Positions 10,909-18,477 of a stretch of DNA of 64,000 nucleotides are shown here, piece by piece; positions within the stretch are counted from its first letter, which is position 1, and each line of letters opens with the position of its first letter. A program made the translations under genes and the position numbers. Below the pieces are notes generated by a model, which worked only from the letters and a program-made list of their open reading frames with translations, was not told the DNA's origin and ran no database searches. The DNA is taken from assembly GCA_026129485.1 (NCBI GenBank), contig JAHCHY010000001.1:248001-312000 (forward strand), read 5' to 3'. The DNA comes from Cyclobacteriaceae bacterium. Lineage in GTDB: Bacteria > Bacteroidota > Bacteroidia > Cytophagales > Cyclobacteriaceae.

Positions 10909-12017
10909 TGAACAAACTTGTTTTCATTGGATTTTTATGTGTTTCGGTTACCGGATATACCCAGCAAATCATCCGCGGAAAAGTGGTGGACGCTGAAACC
11001 GGGGCTGCGCTGTCGTATGCGCATTTAAGCATTGGCAATACAGGTATCGGTTCAGCCACCAGCGAGGACGGGTATTTTCAAATGAATCTTCCCAAGCTGC
11101 AAAATGAATATATAAAAGTATCTTACCTGGGCTATGCCAATCGGTTTTTTTCTCTTGACAGCCTGTTAAAAACAGGGACACAGGAATTTTCCTTTTCTCT
11201 TCAACCTCAGCCGCTGGTATTGGATGATATTCAGGTGCATGAAAGAAAAATCACACCGGGAGAAATGGTAAAGCAGGCTATACAGGCAGTGCCAAAAAAT
11301 TACTACCAGCAACCTTTTAATATGGAGTTCTATTCGCACATCTCTGTTCGTGATTCCGTGAAGGAAGTGTATTTGCTCGAAACCGTTGCAGAAACTTACC
11401 GCAAGGGTTATGTTGCCGGCCAGTTCAATGCCACCCGTATCACACAAAAACGCGAAACGGGCAAAGACCCGTTGCCGAAGCTAACCAGTCAAAAATCCGG
11501 TAATACATTTTCACAGTATTATCCCGGTTTCGATATATTTTTTGCAGATATGCCCGGCACAGGGAAAGGCTACTCGGTGTTTAACGTTTCTCTCCACAAA
11601 AGGATGGCTTTCGCTTACGTTGGCGTATCCGTATTTGACCAGGACACGGTTTGCATAATTGAATACTCAACGCGAAAAAAGAACCTGAATGAAAAGGAAG
11701 ACCTGGAAGGGAAATACAGTGGGGTAATTTACATTGCTGCTAATAACCTTGCGGTTATCCGGCATACCATCAGGCTGAATAATACCCAAACGGAAATAAT
11801 CTACAAACGAACAGAAAACGGATACTTCCCTTACCTGATTAAAAGCATCCGGCCGAAAAAAGCAGAGAATAAGGTTTTTATTGTAACACACGAGGCTATT
11901 CAAACCAGGTTGATCACCGATCCGGTTACCGCATTTGAAATAATGCCCGATGAATTAGATACGATACCTTATAACCAGGATTTTTGGCAACAGTATAGAA
12001 AAGAGCACAAGAAGTAG
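10908..12017 (+). CDS. Carboxypeptidase-regulatory-like domain protein, secreted
   Basis: 369 residues. A signal peptide (to ~residue 19, GYTQ) is followed by a CarboxypepD_reg-like beta sandwich (~22-105: IIRGKVVDAETGAALSYAHLS ... VSYLGYANR) as found at the start of SusC-like receptors and other Bacteroidota surface proteins. Residues ~110-369 form a beta-rich region I cannot assign. There is no TonB barrel, so it is a periplasmic or outer-membrane-associated accessory protein. The start overlaps the permease stop (TAATG), making it the last gene of the coupled padR-permease operon and possibly a periplasmic partner of the permeases. Confidence 0.85.
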   Translation: MNKLVFIGFLCVSVTGYTQQIIRGKVVDAETGAALSYAHLSIGNTGIGSATSEDGYFQMNLPKLQNEYIKVSYLGYANRFFSLDSLLKTGTQEFSFSLQPQPLVLDDIQVHERKITPGEMVKQAIQAVPKNYYQQPFNMEFYSHISVRDSVKEVYLLETVAETYRKGYVAGQFNATRITQKRETGKDPLPKLTSQKSGNTFSQYYPGFDIFFADMPGTGKGYSVFNVSLHKRMAFAYVGVSVFDQDTVCIIEYSTRKKNLNEKEDLEGKYSGVIYIAANNLAVIRHTIRLNNTQTEIIYKRTENGYFPYLIKSIRPKKAENKVFIVTHEAIQTRLITDPVTAFEIMPDELDTIPYNQDFWQQYRKEHKK

Positions 12018-12018
12018 C

Positions 12019-12510
12019 TTAGTCTTTCTTAAAATCAATCGAAGTGGAGTTTACGCAATAGCGCTGGCCGGTTAAGGTAGGGCCGTCATCAAACAAATGA
12101 CCGAGGTGCGCTCCGCATTTGGTGCAAACTATTTCCGTGCGCACCATACCGTGCGAAGTATCCACCACCTTTTTGATTTTTCCGCCTTCAATCTCTTTAT
12201 CAAAGCTGGGCCAGCCGCAGTCCGAATCGAACTTCATATCGGATGTAAACAAATCGGTATGGCAGCCGGCACACTGGTAAACTCCTTTTTCTTTATGCAG
12301 GTAATACTTGCCGGTAAACGGCCGGTCGGTTCCTTTCTGGCGGAGAATGTAAAACTGTTCGGGAGTCAGGATTTTTTTCCACTCCGCTTCCGTGCGAACG
12401 ATTCGTTTAATTGTATCGGCTGCAGCCGTTTCTTCTGGCGATTGGGTTTGAGCCGTGCAGGCTTGTAAGCTTAAAAGAGCAACTGAAAGTGTTGTTAGTA
12501 ATGGTTTCAT
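12019..12510 (-). CDS. msrB: Peptide-methionine (R)-S-oxide reductase MsrB, lipoprotein form
   Basis: 163 residues from ATG 12510; a GTG at 12549 would add 13 residues ahead of an otherwise good lipoprotein signal and is rejected. The signal ends LSLQAC, a plausible Bacteroidota lipobox. The MsrB fold carries both zinc pairs, CAGC (80-83) and CTKC (129-132), the CGWPSF motif at 98 and the catalytic Cys152 in RYCVNS. It reduces methionine-R-sulfoxide in proteins, here in the envelope. It converges tail to tail on the preceding operon with a one-base gap. A free-methionine-sulfoxide reductase is encoded at 62629-63132. Confidence 0.94.
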   Translation of the reverse strand: MKPLLTTLSVALLSLQACTAQTQSPEETAAADTIKRIVRTEAEWKKILTPEQFYILRQKGTDRPFTGKYYLHKEKGVYQCAGCHTDLFTSDMKFDSDCGWPSFDKEIEGGKIKKVVDTSHGMVRTEIVCTKCGAHLGHLFDDGPTLTGQRYCVNSTSIDFKKD

Positions 12511-12537
12511 GGTTTTTATAATTGACCTCACCCCCTG

Positions 12538-12560
12538 CCCCCTCTCCACAGGAGAGGGGG
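12538..12560. repeat. Perfect G+C-rich hairpin in a divergent intergenic region
   Basis: CCCCCTCTCC (12538-12547), loop ACA, GGAGAGGGGG (12551-12560), with flanking CTCACCCCCTGC. It lies between the msrB start and the start of the hydrolase, so it terminates neither gene. Its look, a C-run palindrome with a short loop, is that of a dispersed intergenic repeat common in Bacteroidota genomes. Confidence 0.6.
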
Positions 12561-12669
12561 GTGTTCAGGTTAATGATTACGTTTCATTTTCTATTTACGA
12601 AAACAATCCAAATGTGGATTTAGTTTTTAAAATTTGTTGATATTAATGTTAAGGCAACCGACTTTATTT

Positions 12670-13329
12670 ATGGACTTTGAAATCAAATCCTTTATCCTAC
12701 CTGTTAAAACCGAAACTATATCGGCTGAACTCTACCAACCCACAACTACTAAAGCTGTTTATGTATTTGCACACGGAGCCGGAACCGACATGCACCATAA
12801 ATTTATGAAAGACCTGGCTGCTGAACTGGCTTCGTTACAGGTTGCAACATTACGCTATAATTTTCTGTATTCCGAACAAAAGAAAAGGCGCCCTGATTTT
12901 CCGGCCGTTGCCCATCTGGCTGTAGCCGCAGCCATTGCAAAAGCGCATGAACTGTTCTCCACGCTTCCGCTGATAGCAGGCGGGAAATCGTTTGGCGGTC
13001 GCATGACTTCGCAATATATAGCAGCTAACCCGTTACCCTTCGTAAGCGGTTTGGCCTTTGTCGGTTTTCCGTTACATCCTGCCGGTAAACCGGCAACCGA
13101 AAGAGCAACACATTTGTCCGGAATAAAAATTCCCATGCTGTTTCTGCAAGGCACCAAAGATGCGCTGGCCACATGGGAGTTGATTACAGAAGTTTGCTCA
13201 ACATTATCAACGGCCACGCTTGTTCCCTTTGAAGGAGCCGATCACGGCTTTAAAGCTGGAAAGAAGAATCTGGTTCCGGAGATAGCCGAAGAAATCAATA
13301 ACTGGATTTCCGGGCTTCACCGCTCATAG
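12670..13329 (+). CDS. Alpha/beta hydrolase, KANL3/Tex30-like (dienelactone hydrolase fold)
   Basis: 219 residues from ATG 12670, the start nearest the first beta strand; ATG 12646 and TTG 12634 are alternatives. It has the oxyanion region AHGAGTDM, nucleophile elbow GGKSFGGRM, the acid in QGTKDALA and the catalytic His in GADHGFK. Members of this family are predicted serine hydrolases of unknown substrate. Its last eight residues (ISGLHRS and stop) are encoded within the 26-bp direct repeat that bounds the neighbouring toxin-antitoxin insertion, so the gene originally ran directly against the PPOX gene beyond it. Confidence 0.88.
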   Translation: MDFEIKSFILPVKTETISAELYQPTTTKAVYVFAHGAGTDMHHKFMKDLAAELASLQVATLRYNFLYSEQKKRRPDFPAVAHLAVAAAIAKAHELFSTLPLIAGGKSFGGRMTSQYIAANPLPFVSGLAFVGFPLHPAGKPATERATHLSGIKIPMLFLQGTKDALATWELITEVCSTLSTATLVPFEGADHGFKAGKKNLVPEIAEEINNWISGLHRS

Positions 13330-13334
13330 CGGCC
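13309..13334. repeat. Direct repeat bounding the toxin-antitoxin insertion, copy 1
   Basis: 26 bases starting TCCGGGCTTCACC and ending ATAGCGGCC are identical to 14061-14086. After one mismatch GTCTT also matches, and homology continues weakly to ~13361 (CGTA..CAAT..ACGATA). On the minus strand this is a decayed duplicate of the 3' end of the PPOX gene, still able to encode EKTGRYER. Confidence 0.85.
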
Positions 13335-13368
13335 TGTCTTTTCGTAGTGCAATTACGATACTTGCTGG

Positions 13369-13674
13369 TTAAAGTTTAATGGATAATTCCAAATGTCCAT
13401 CAAGCCCGAGTTCAATTATCTTTTGAAGTGTTGAGATACGAGCCTCTTTGATGTTGTTCTCAATCTTTGAGATATACGATTTCGTTGTTCCTGCTTTTTC
13501 TGCAAGTTCTTCCTGGGTCAATCCTTTTTCAAGCCGGGCCTCATAAAGAAGGGCTCCGATTTTGAAATTCTCATAACCCGCTTCAAGCTTATCCCGTTTA
13601 GCTGTTCCTCTTTTTCCATAATGCTTGTCCTTGAATTGGTCAAGCGTTATGGTGTTACTTTTTTTCGTTTTCAT
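13369..13674 (-). CDS. XRE-family HTH antitoxin, HigA-like
   Basis: 101 residues. A basic N-terminal extension is followed by a helix-turn-helix (~residues 45-95, with GLTQEELAEKAGTTKSYISKIENN). It lies downstream of, and overlaps by 20 bases, a RelE/HigB-like toxin frame; toxin first and antitoxin second is the higBA order. The antitoxin would bind both toxin and operator DNA. Because the toxin is frameshifted, this may be an orphan antitoxin that persists as a repressor or as protection against related toxins. Confidence 0.88.
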   Translation of the reverse strand: MKTKKSNTITLDQFKDKHYGKRGTAKRDKLEAGYENFKIGALLYEARLEKGLTQEELAEKAGTTKSYISKIENNIKEARISTLQKIIELGLDGHLELSIKL

Positions 13675-14006
13675 ATTCCTCCTTTATTTTAAGTGCTCTT
13701 TCAATTTCTTTTTTAGGTGTCTTTTGTGTTTTCTTTTGAAATCCATTGGCTAAAACAACCAATTTTCCCTGGTCGAAAAAGCAGAATATCCGAAAGATAT
13801 CACCCCCTTGTTGAACGCGGATTTCAAATAGCCCGTCCGTGTTCTCGATATGCTTTAGATAAGTTTCCGGAATTCTTTGAAGCTCTTCCAATCAAATCAA
13901 AAGTCCAGATAATCTTGTCCTTTACCTTTTGCTTTTGTTCTCTGAAAAAGAGATCAAAGTAGGTCTTATAGAAAATAATTGTCCGCTGTTTCTTCTTTTT
14001 ATCCAC
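13655..14006 (-). pseudogene. RelE/HigB-like (Gp49 family) toxin, frameshifted
   Basis: Two adjoining frames together make one toxin. The first (from GTG 14006) reads KKKQRTIIFYKTYFDLFF and on to WTFDLI; the second reads EELQRIPETYLKHIEN, then GLFEIRVQQGGDIFRIFCF and a tail to residue KEEYENEKK. They meet near 13889-13893, where one extra base in GATTTGATTGGAAGAG breaks the frame; removing a T gives D-L-M-E-E-L-Q. The family cleaves mRNA at the ribosome. As read, the first frame ends after ~20 aberrant residues and the second has no good start. The gene is either inactivated or hit by a sequencing error; the site is not a long homopolymer. Confidence 0.75.
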
Positions 14007-14060
14007 AGGCAAATGTAAGAAAAGTTGCCCGAAAGTGAAACTTGTAAATCTGTCTGAATC

Positions 14061-14086
14061 TCCGGGCTTCACCGCTCATAGCGGCC
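14061..14086. repeat. Direct repeat bounding the toxin-antitoxin insertion, copy 2
   Basis: Identical to 13309-13334. This copy includes the intact 3' end of the PPOX gene (stop at 14069-14071). The insertion between the repeats is about 726 bases and contains only the toxin-antitoxin pair. The arrangement looks like integration at the 3' end of a gene, but no integrase is present. Confidence 0.85.
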
Positions 14087-14518
14087 GGTCTTCTCCGTAA
14101 GCACAATACGATAGACAATTGAATTACCGGACTGTGTGGAAGTACGACCGGATGAAGTCGGGCCCATGCGCGAAGGGTGGCTGGTTTCACCCGGGAACAT
14201 GGGTAACAGCTTTGCAGAAATTTTTTCCAATGCATCAGCAGCTTCCACACCCTGCAATTCTTCAAACCGACCCCAGGCCATTATGCTCTGCCAGTCGGCT
14301 ATGGTTTGGATTTCATCCACTTCAAAGCAGCATTGTGGATTCTTGCGCAGCAAGTCGATCTTCAAGCCTTCAGTGGTGTGGCCATAGATCGCTCCACCGG
14401 CATATACATACGTTACGGGAACAATATACACTTTGCCGTCAGCCTGCACACCCAAACGCCCCACCACATTGTTGGCTAATACTGACTCTATTTCGGATGT
14501 GCTCAGTTCACCCAGCAT
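14069..14518 (-). CDS. Pyridoxamine 5'-phosphate oxidase-family flavoprotein (NimA-like)
   Basis: 149 residues. A split-barrel FMN-binding fold: MLGELSTSEIESVLANNVVGRLGV at the N-terminus, VPVTYVYAGGAIYGHTTEG in the core and CCFEVDEIQTIADWQSIMAWGRFEEL, the pattern of the NimA/PPOX-putative family. Such proteins bind FMN, F420 or heme; they are not the vitamin B6 oxidase itself. Its C-terminal codons coincide with the direct repeat that marks the insertion of the toxin-antitoxin pair. It is followed after 11 bases by the start of the next minus-strand gene's stop region, a tight but not overlapping arrangement. Confidence 0.88.
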   Translation of the reverse strand: MLGELSTSEIESVLANNVVGRLGVQADGKVYIVPVTYVYAGGAIYGHTTEGLKIDLLRKNPQCCFEVDEIQTIADWQSIMAWGRFEELQGVEAADALEKISAKLLPMFPGETSHPSRMGPTSSGRTSTQSGNSIVYRIVLTEKTGRYER

Positions 14519-14529
14519 AGTCTAATTGT

Positions 14530-15456
14530 TTAGTATCCCCAGCTCTTCATTACCTCATAATCTTCCTTCATACACTCCAGCGGAGTTTTGCCCTGGTAGG
14601 CTTCCTGCTCTATAATAAAATGAATGGTGCCGCCACTATCACGACCCAGGTCAACCACCTCTCTCAGGTTTACGACACCCTTGCCCAGGATGGTGCTTTC
14701 GTATTTACCATGCTCCCCTGCTTCCGGTAATTCAATCTCATCTTTCACGTGCATAGACTGGAACCGGCCCGGGTATTTGGTTACAATATCAATGGCTTTT
14801 GCGCCCCCATTATAAAGATTGCCGGTATCTAACTGCTGCATCACCAGGTTCGCATCGGTTTCCATTAAAATAATATCATATAACGTACGGTCGCTATGCT
14901 TTTCGCTGAACTCGAAGTCGTGGTTATGGTACCCGAACATCATACCTGATTTTTTACACAGCTCCCCGCTCCTGTTAAAGATTTCGAGCTGCTTCATCAG
15001 GGCATCGTATGATTGCCGAACGGATTGATCCATCCACGGACTGATCACAAACTCCTGCCCCATGTAAGCGGCATCTTCAATGGTATATTTCCACTCATCG
15101 GTAAAATCGTTATCGGTTTCGTTCCAATGGCGGGGCGCCAGCACAGTATGCCCGCTTGGCATGGTCATGCCGAGGTCGGTCAGTATCGTTTTAAACTCCT
15201 GCGGAGTATAACCATAGAATTTACGATCCCAATAGCCAGCATGCTCTACATGCTGGTAGCCGATCTTGGCCAGCTCTTTTAGTGTACCCAGCGGATCGGT
15301 GCCCATTTCATCGCGTACACAATAAAGCTGAAGACCTAATAAATGTTTTGTAGCTGTGGCGTTTTCTTTTGTGCCTGTGGTACAGGCAGCCAGAAACGAT
15401 GTGCCGGCTAATGCAAATGCGCTCTTCCTGATAAATTCTCTGCGTGAAGTGGTCAT
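14530..15456 (-). CDS. Sugar phosphate isomerase/epimerase-like TIM-barrel protein, Tat-exported lipoprotein
   Basis: 308 residues. The N-terminus has a twin-arginine motif (SRREFIRKS) and a lipobox (FLAAC, Cys25), so it is probably folded in the cytoplasm, exported by Tat and lipid-anchored. The rest is an AP-endonuclease-2 type barrel (GLQLYCVRDEM ... QHVEHAGYWDRK ... FGYHNHDFEFS ... MQQLDTGNLYNGG ... MHVKDEIE ... FIIEQEAYQG) with the metal ligands (His, Glu, Asp, His) typical of xylose-isomerase-like proteins. Bacteroidota often export such enzymes for sugar or inositol derivative breakdown. The substrate cannot be read from the sequence. Confidence 0.9.
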   Translation of the reverse strand: MTTSRREFIRKSAFALAGTSFLAACTTGTKENATATKHLLGLQLYCVRDEMGTDPLGTLKELAKIGYQHVEHAGYWDRKFYGYTPQEFKTILTDLGMTMPSGHTVLAPRHWNETDNDFTDEWKYTIEDAAYMGQEFVISPWMDQSVRQSYDALMKQLEIFNRSGELCKKSGMMFGYHNHDFEFSEKHSDRTLYDIILMETDANLVMQQLDTGNLYNGGAKAIDIVTKYPGRFQSMHVKDEIELPEAGEHGKYESTILGKGVVNLREVVDLGRDSGGTIHFIIEQEAYQGKTPLECMKEDYEVMKSWGY

Positions 15457-15528
15457 AGGTGGTAAGTTTTTTTGAAGTAAGATAAGATAATACCGCTATT
15501 AATCAACAGCATTTTTTTACCAACGGAT

Positions 15529-16443
15529 TCATACCCGGGCCAGGTATGCGTTTAGCTTATCTGCGAAGGGGAGCATCTGCTTGTACTCCAGCAATGCAGG
15601 CGGCACCTCGCGGACAAATGCAGCCAGCGCCCGGCCCCGGGCTTTATCCTGCACTTCGTGCTGTAACCGGTTTTGATAAGTATGTATGGTAAAAAGGATG
15701 TGGTTGGATAACGGTAATCTTGATAATGTCTGATGCTCTACCCGCACAAAAATTTTCTCACCCGCTTCTTCCGGTTTGAGCGTATCTGAAACCTCGTGCA
15801 ATAGCTTTTTGTAAGCTGCTGATTGCCGGGTGGAAAGATCGAGCCAGTCGCAAACCCGAAAGCCCCAGTTATTACGGGTAACCGACTTGTGTGCCGGAAT
15901 GCGCTCTAACAATTTGTTTGCCGATTGAATCATATTATCGGTTATGCGCGGCAAAGGGTCGTGCACTTTAATAAAGTGCTGGTTCATTTTCTCGCCCAGG
16001 CTCCAGCCACTAGGGAAGCATAACTGCCCGGCCGTTACGTACAAATCTTTATTCAACAAAATCAAATCTTCCTGCACCTGCCGCCCTGCCCAATCCAACG
16101 GCTGATGTGGTAAAGTAGAATCATCTCCCAATACAAAAGTTTGAGATTCATTCAACAGGCTGTTTTTCCAATGCCACTTATCTTTTTGCTTTTCCAACTG
16201 AAAATGTTGCGGATAATTTTTAGCAAGACCTGTAAGAATAAGCTCAAGCGCCTCCCATTGTGCGGCTTTCGTTTCTTCATTCGCAAGAAAATACCAATCG
16301 TGGTGCTCATACAGCATCTTCCGCTTCAACGTTACTTCACGCACATAATGCTCATCGCATTCAGCCACGCGCAGCTCATCCGCCAGCAGGCTGGTGCCCA
16401 TCTTTAAGTCAAAGCCTTTTGCGAATGGAAAATATGGGAGCAT
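15529..16443 (-). CDS. DUF3445 protein (heme-dependent oxidative N-demethylase-like)
   Basis: 304 residues matching the DUF3445 pattern: FPFAKGFDLKMGTSLL near the N-terminus, LCFPSGWSLGEKMNQHF in the middle, then IHDPLP-like VHDPLPRITDNM and RNNWGFRVCDWLDLS. Characterised relatives are heme-dependent oxidative N-demethylases acting on dimethylamine-type groups, with a PAS-like heme fold. No partner reductase is adjacent. The gene stands alone between the Tat isomerase and the glycogen synthase; function is by family only. Confidence 0.82.
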   Translation of the reverse strand: MLPYFPFAKGFDLKMGTSLLADELRVAECDEHYVREVTLKRKMLYEHHDWYFLANEETKAAQWEALELILTGLAKNYPQHFQLEKQKDKWHWKNSLLNESQTFVLGDDSTLPHQPLDWAGRQVQEDLILLNKDLYVTAGQLCFPSGWSLGEKMNQHFIKVHDPLPRITDNMIQSANKLLERIPAHKSVTRNNWGFRVCDWLDLSTRQSAAYKKLLHEVSDTLKPEEAGEKIFVRVEHQTLSRLPLSNHILFTIHTYQNRLQHEVQDKARGRALAAFVREVPPALLEYKQMLPFADKLNAYLARV

Positions 16444-16454
16444 GTGTTTTTAAG

Positions 16455-16513
16455 TTGACAAATTTACAATTGACAAGCTGTGGAACGAATTGCCAATTGC
16501 CTTTTGTCAACTG
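16455..16513. repeat. Palindromic dispersed repeat, copy 2 (REP-like)
   Basis: Left arm starts at TTGACAAATTTACAATTGAC (16455), right arm runs 16491-16510 and the 20-mer CAATTGCCTTTTGTCAACTG is at 16494-16513, identical to 5649-5668. The loop differs from copy 1. It sits between the DUF3445 start and the glycogen synthase stop on the minus strand. Confidence 0.7.
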
Positions 16514-16535
16514 TCAATTCATTTATAGTCAAGTG

Positions 16536-18353
16536 TTAAACAAGAAGTTTCTGATACGCCTCTTCATAATGCGTAATCAGGTTATCCCAATCAAAAGCAG
16601 ATGAATAGTTCTCCACATTATTGCGCTGCATAATCCTGCTTCTGCGATCCTGCTGTAAAAACTTATGCAGGAATACCGCCAACTGCCGCGCGCTCCAATC
16701 GAATGTACGCTTGCCCCGCTCTACTACAAACATGCCGCCTTTTTCATGATCGGGCATGTTCTGCAACAGGTAATCACCAAAGCCGCTCAAGTCGCTGGTA
16801 ACAGCAGGCACGCCACTGGCCATACATTCCAACGGGGTATAACCCCACGGCTCATAATAGCTGGGGAAAATCCCCAAATGGCATCCCCGCACAAACTGGC
16901 TGTAATCCATACCAAACAACGGGTTGGTTGAATTAATAAAATCCGGGTGATAGACCACTTTCACTTTATCTTCTTTCCGGTTAAGCAGATTCCTTCTTAC
17001 GAGAAATTGAAGAATCTCATCGTCATCTTCATTTACTAATTTGTGTGTTACCGGCAACGGCATCCGGGTACTCTTCCACGATTGTATAGTTCTGCGATAA
17101 CGCAGCTTCCAGTATTCATCTACAAAATCATTCAACTGTGGCAGGCGATGATCCTGCCTTACCGTGCTTTCAAAAAACAAACGCTTCCCTACCTGCCTCT
17201 GAATAGCATCGCAGGTTTGCCTGATCTCCTCCATTACCGCGCGCGATTGCAACACTTCGGGCTTAATGCTGTAGAAATCGCGCCTGGTTACAAAGAACAT
17301 CACCACCGTTAAATCCGATTTCTCTTCTTTCAACTGATGATTCAAATGAACCAATGCTTCCAGTGTAAGATCAAAGCCTTTGTTCTTGTACTCGTACCGG
17401 CCTGATGTAAAAAAGTATAACGTCTTGTTCAGGTCGAATGAATAGGAACTGAAAAAATGTCCCATCACAAACTGGTGGATCTGCTCCTTGTACTGCGAAT
17501 GCAGGTTCTGAAACTCGTGCAAGGCTTCAAACCGGTGGATGTTCAACCCGTTGGGCAAAATAAAATCCGGTTTCCTGCGCAGCAGGTGCTTGCACTCGCG
17601 TGCGGTTACATCGCTTACGGTAGTCATTACATCGCACTTTTGCGCACAGCCGTATTCAATAGCAGCCTCCGTTTCAACACCAAACTTCCTGGCTTCATCT
17701 TCCCACCTGAAAAACGGAAGGTGCGCATAAAACAAAGGTGAGTTGATAGCGAGGTGGCGACCCAACTGTGTGGCATGTGTAGTAAAAATGGTGCGCACCG
17801 GAAGCTCTTCACGCTTGATATCCAAAATAGGCAAGCCCGCCATCCATTCATGAAAGTGTGCGAGCAGCTTGTAATCATTGCCGGCTATTTTCACCAGCTC
17901 ATCTACAAACAACTTGGTGAGGTAAGCGAACCCGATTACCTGGTCAATCAGCTCATGCTTCTCGGGCGTGCTGATGGCATGGTTTTTCCACAACAGGTAC
18001 TTGATTACATTCCGTACTTTTTCTTCAACCACATTCGGGTTAAGCAAAATCACGCGCGGCTTTCCGGTAATCAGCCAGTCGGCATAGATAACTTCATAAC
18101 CACGCTTGCGCAGGTTGGCCGCTGCCAGGCCAAATACATCGGCTGCATCTTCCAAAGGCTCAAGCTCAGCTACTATATTCTTGTTCACGTACGGGCCAAC
18201 CATGCAGTAATGCCCGCTATGGTTGCGCGTCATGGCCGGAGCTTTGGAACGAATAACCGTGTAAATACCGCCCACCTGGTTACACACTTCCCAGGCTACT
18301 TCAATTAACAAATGATCGGGAGTTGGTTTTGATCGTGAAGTCTTCTTTGTCAT
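16536..18353 (-). CDS. Glycogen synthase, eukaryote-like GT3 type
   Basis: 605 residues from ATG 18353; an upstream alternative at 18395 adds 14 residues with no family match. N-terminal EVAWEVCNQVGGIYTVIRSKAP and C-terminal FPSYYEPWGYTPLECMASGVPAVTSDLSGFGDYL are the hallmarks of the GT3 glycogen synthases of fungi and animals, in contrast to bacterial GlgA (GT5). The enzyme transfers glucose from UDP-glucose (usual for GT3) to alpha-1,4-glucan. It pairs functionally with the GT35 phosphorylase-like protein at 23979-25628. It is divergently arranged with clpB, sharing a 124-base intergenic region. Confidence 0.9.
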   Translation of the reverse strand: MTKKTSRSKPTPDHLLIEVAWEVCNQVGGIYTVIRSKAPAMTRNHSGHYCMVGPYVNKNIVAELEPLEDAADVFGLAAANLRKRGYEVIYADWLITGKPRVILLNPNVVEEKVRNVIKYLLWKNHAISTPEKHELIDQVIGFAYLTKLFVDELVKIAGNDYKLLAHFHEWMAGLPILDIKREELPVRTIFTTHATQLGRHLAINSPLFYAHLPFFRWEDEARKFGVETEAAIEYGCAQKCDVMTTVSDVTARECKHLLRRKPDFILPNGLNIHRFEALHEFQNLHSQYKEQIHQFVMGHFFSSYSFDLNKTLYFFTSGRYEYKNKGFDLTLEALVHLNHQLKEEKSDLTVVMFFVTRRDFYSIKPEVLQSRAVMEEIRQTCDAIQRQVGKRLFFESTVRQDHRLPQLNDFVDEYWKLRYRRTIQSWKSTRMPLPVTHKLVNEDDDEILQFLVRRNLLNRKEDKVKVVYHPDFINSTNPLFGMDYSQFVRGCHLGIFPSYYEPWGYTPLECMASGVPAVTSDLSGFGDYLLQNMPDHEKGGMFVVERGKRTFDWSARQLAVFLHKFLQQDRRSRIMQRNNVENYSSAFDWDNLITHYEEAYQKLLV

Positions 18354-18477
18354 GTTACAAGTCAAACTGGCTGGTAGTGAACCAATTTCGATCAATTTAA
18401 TGACAAAATTTCTTAAAAAAATAGTGTTTTATCTGTGGATTCAGATTTGATGCATGGCCCAGTAAATTATAAAGGTT

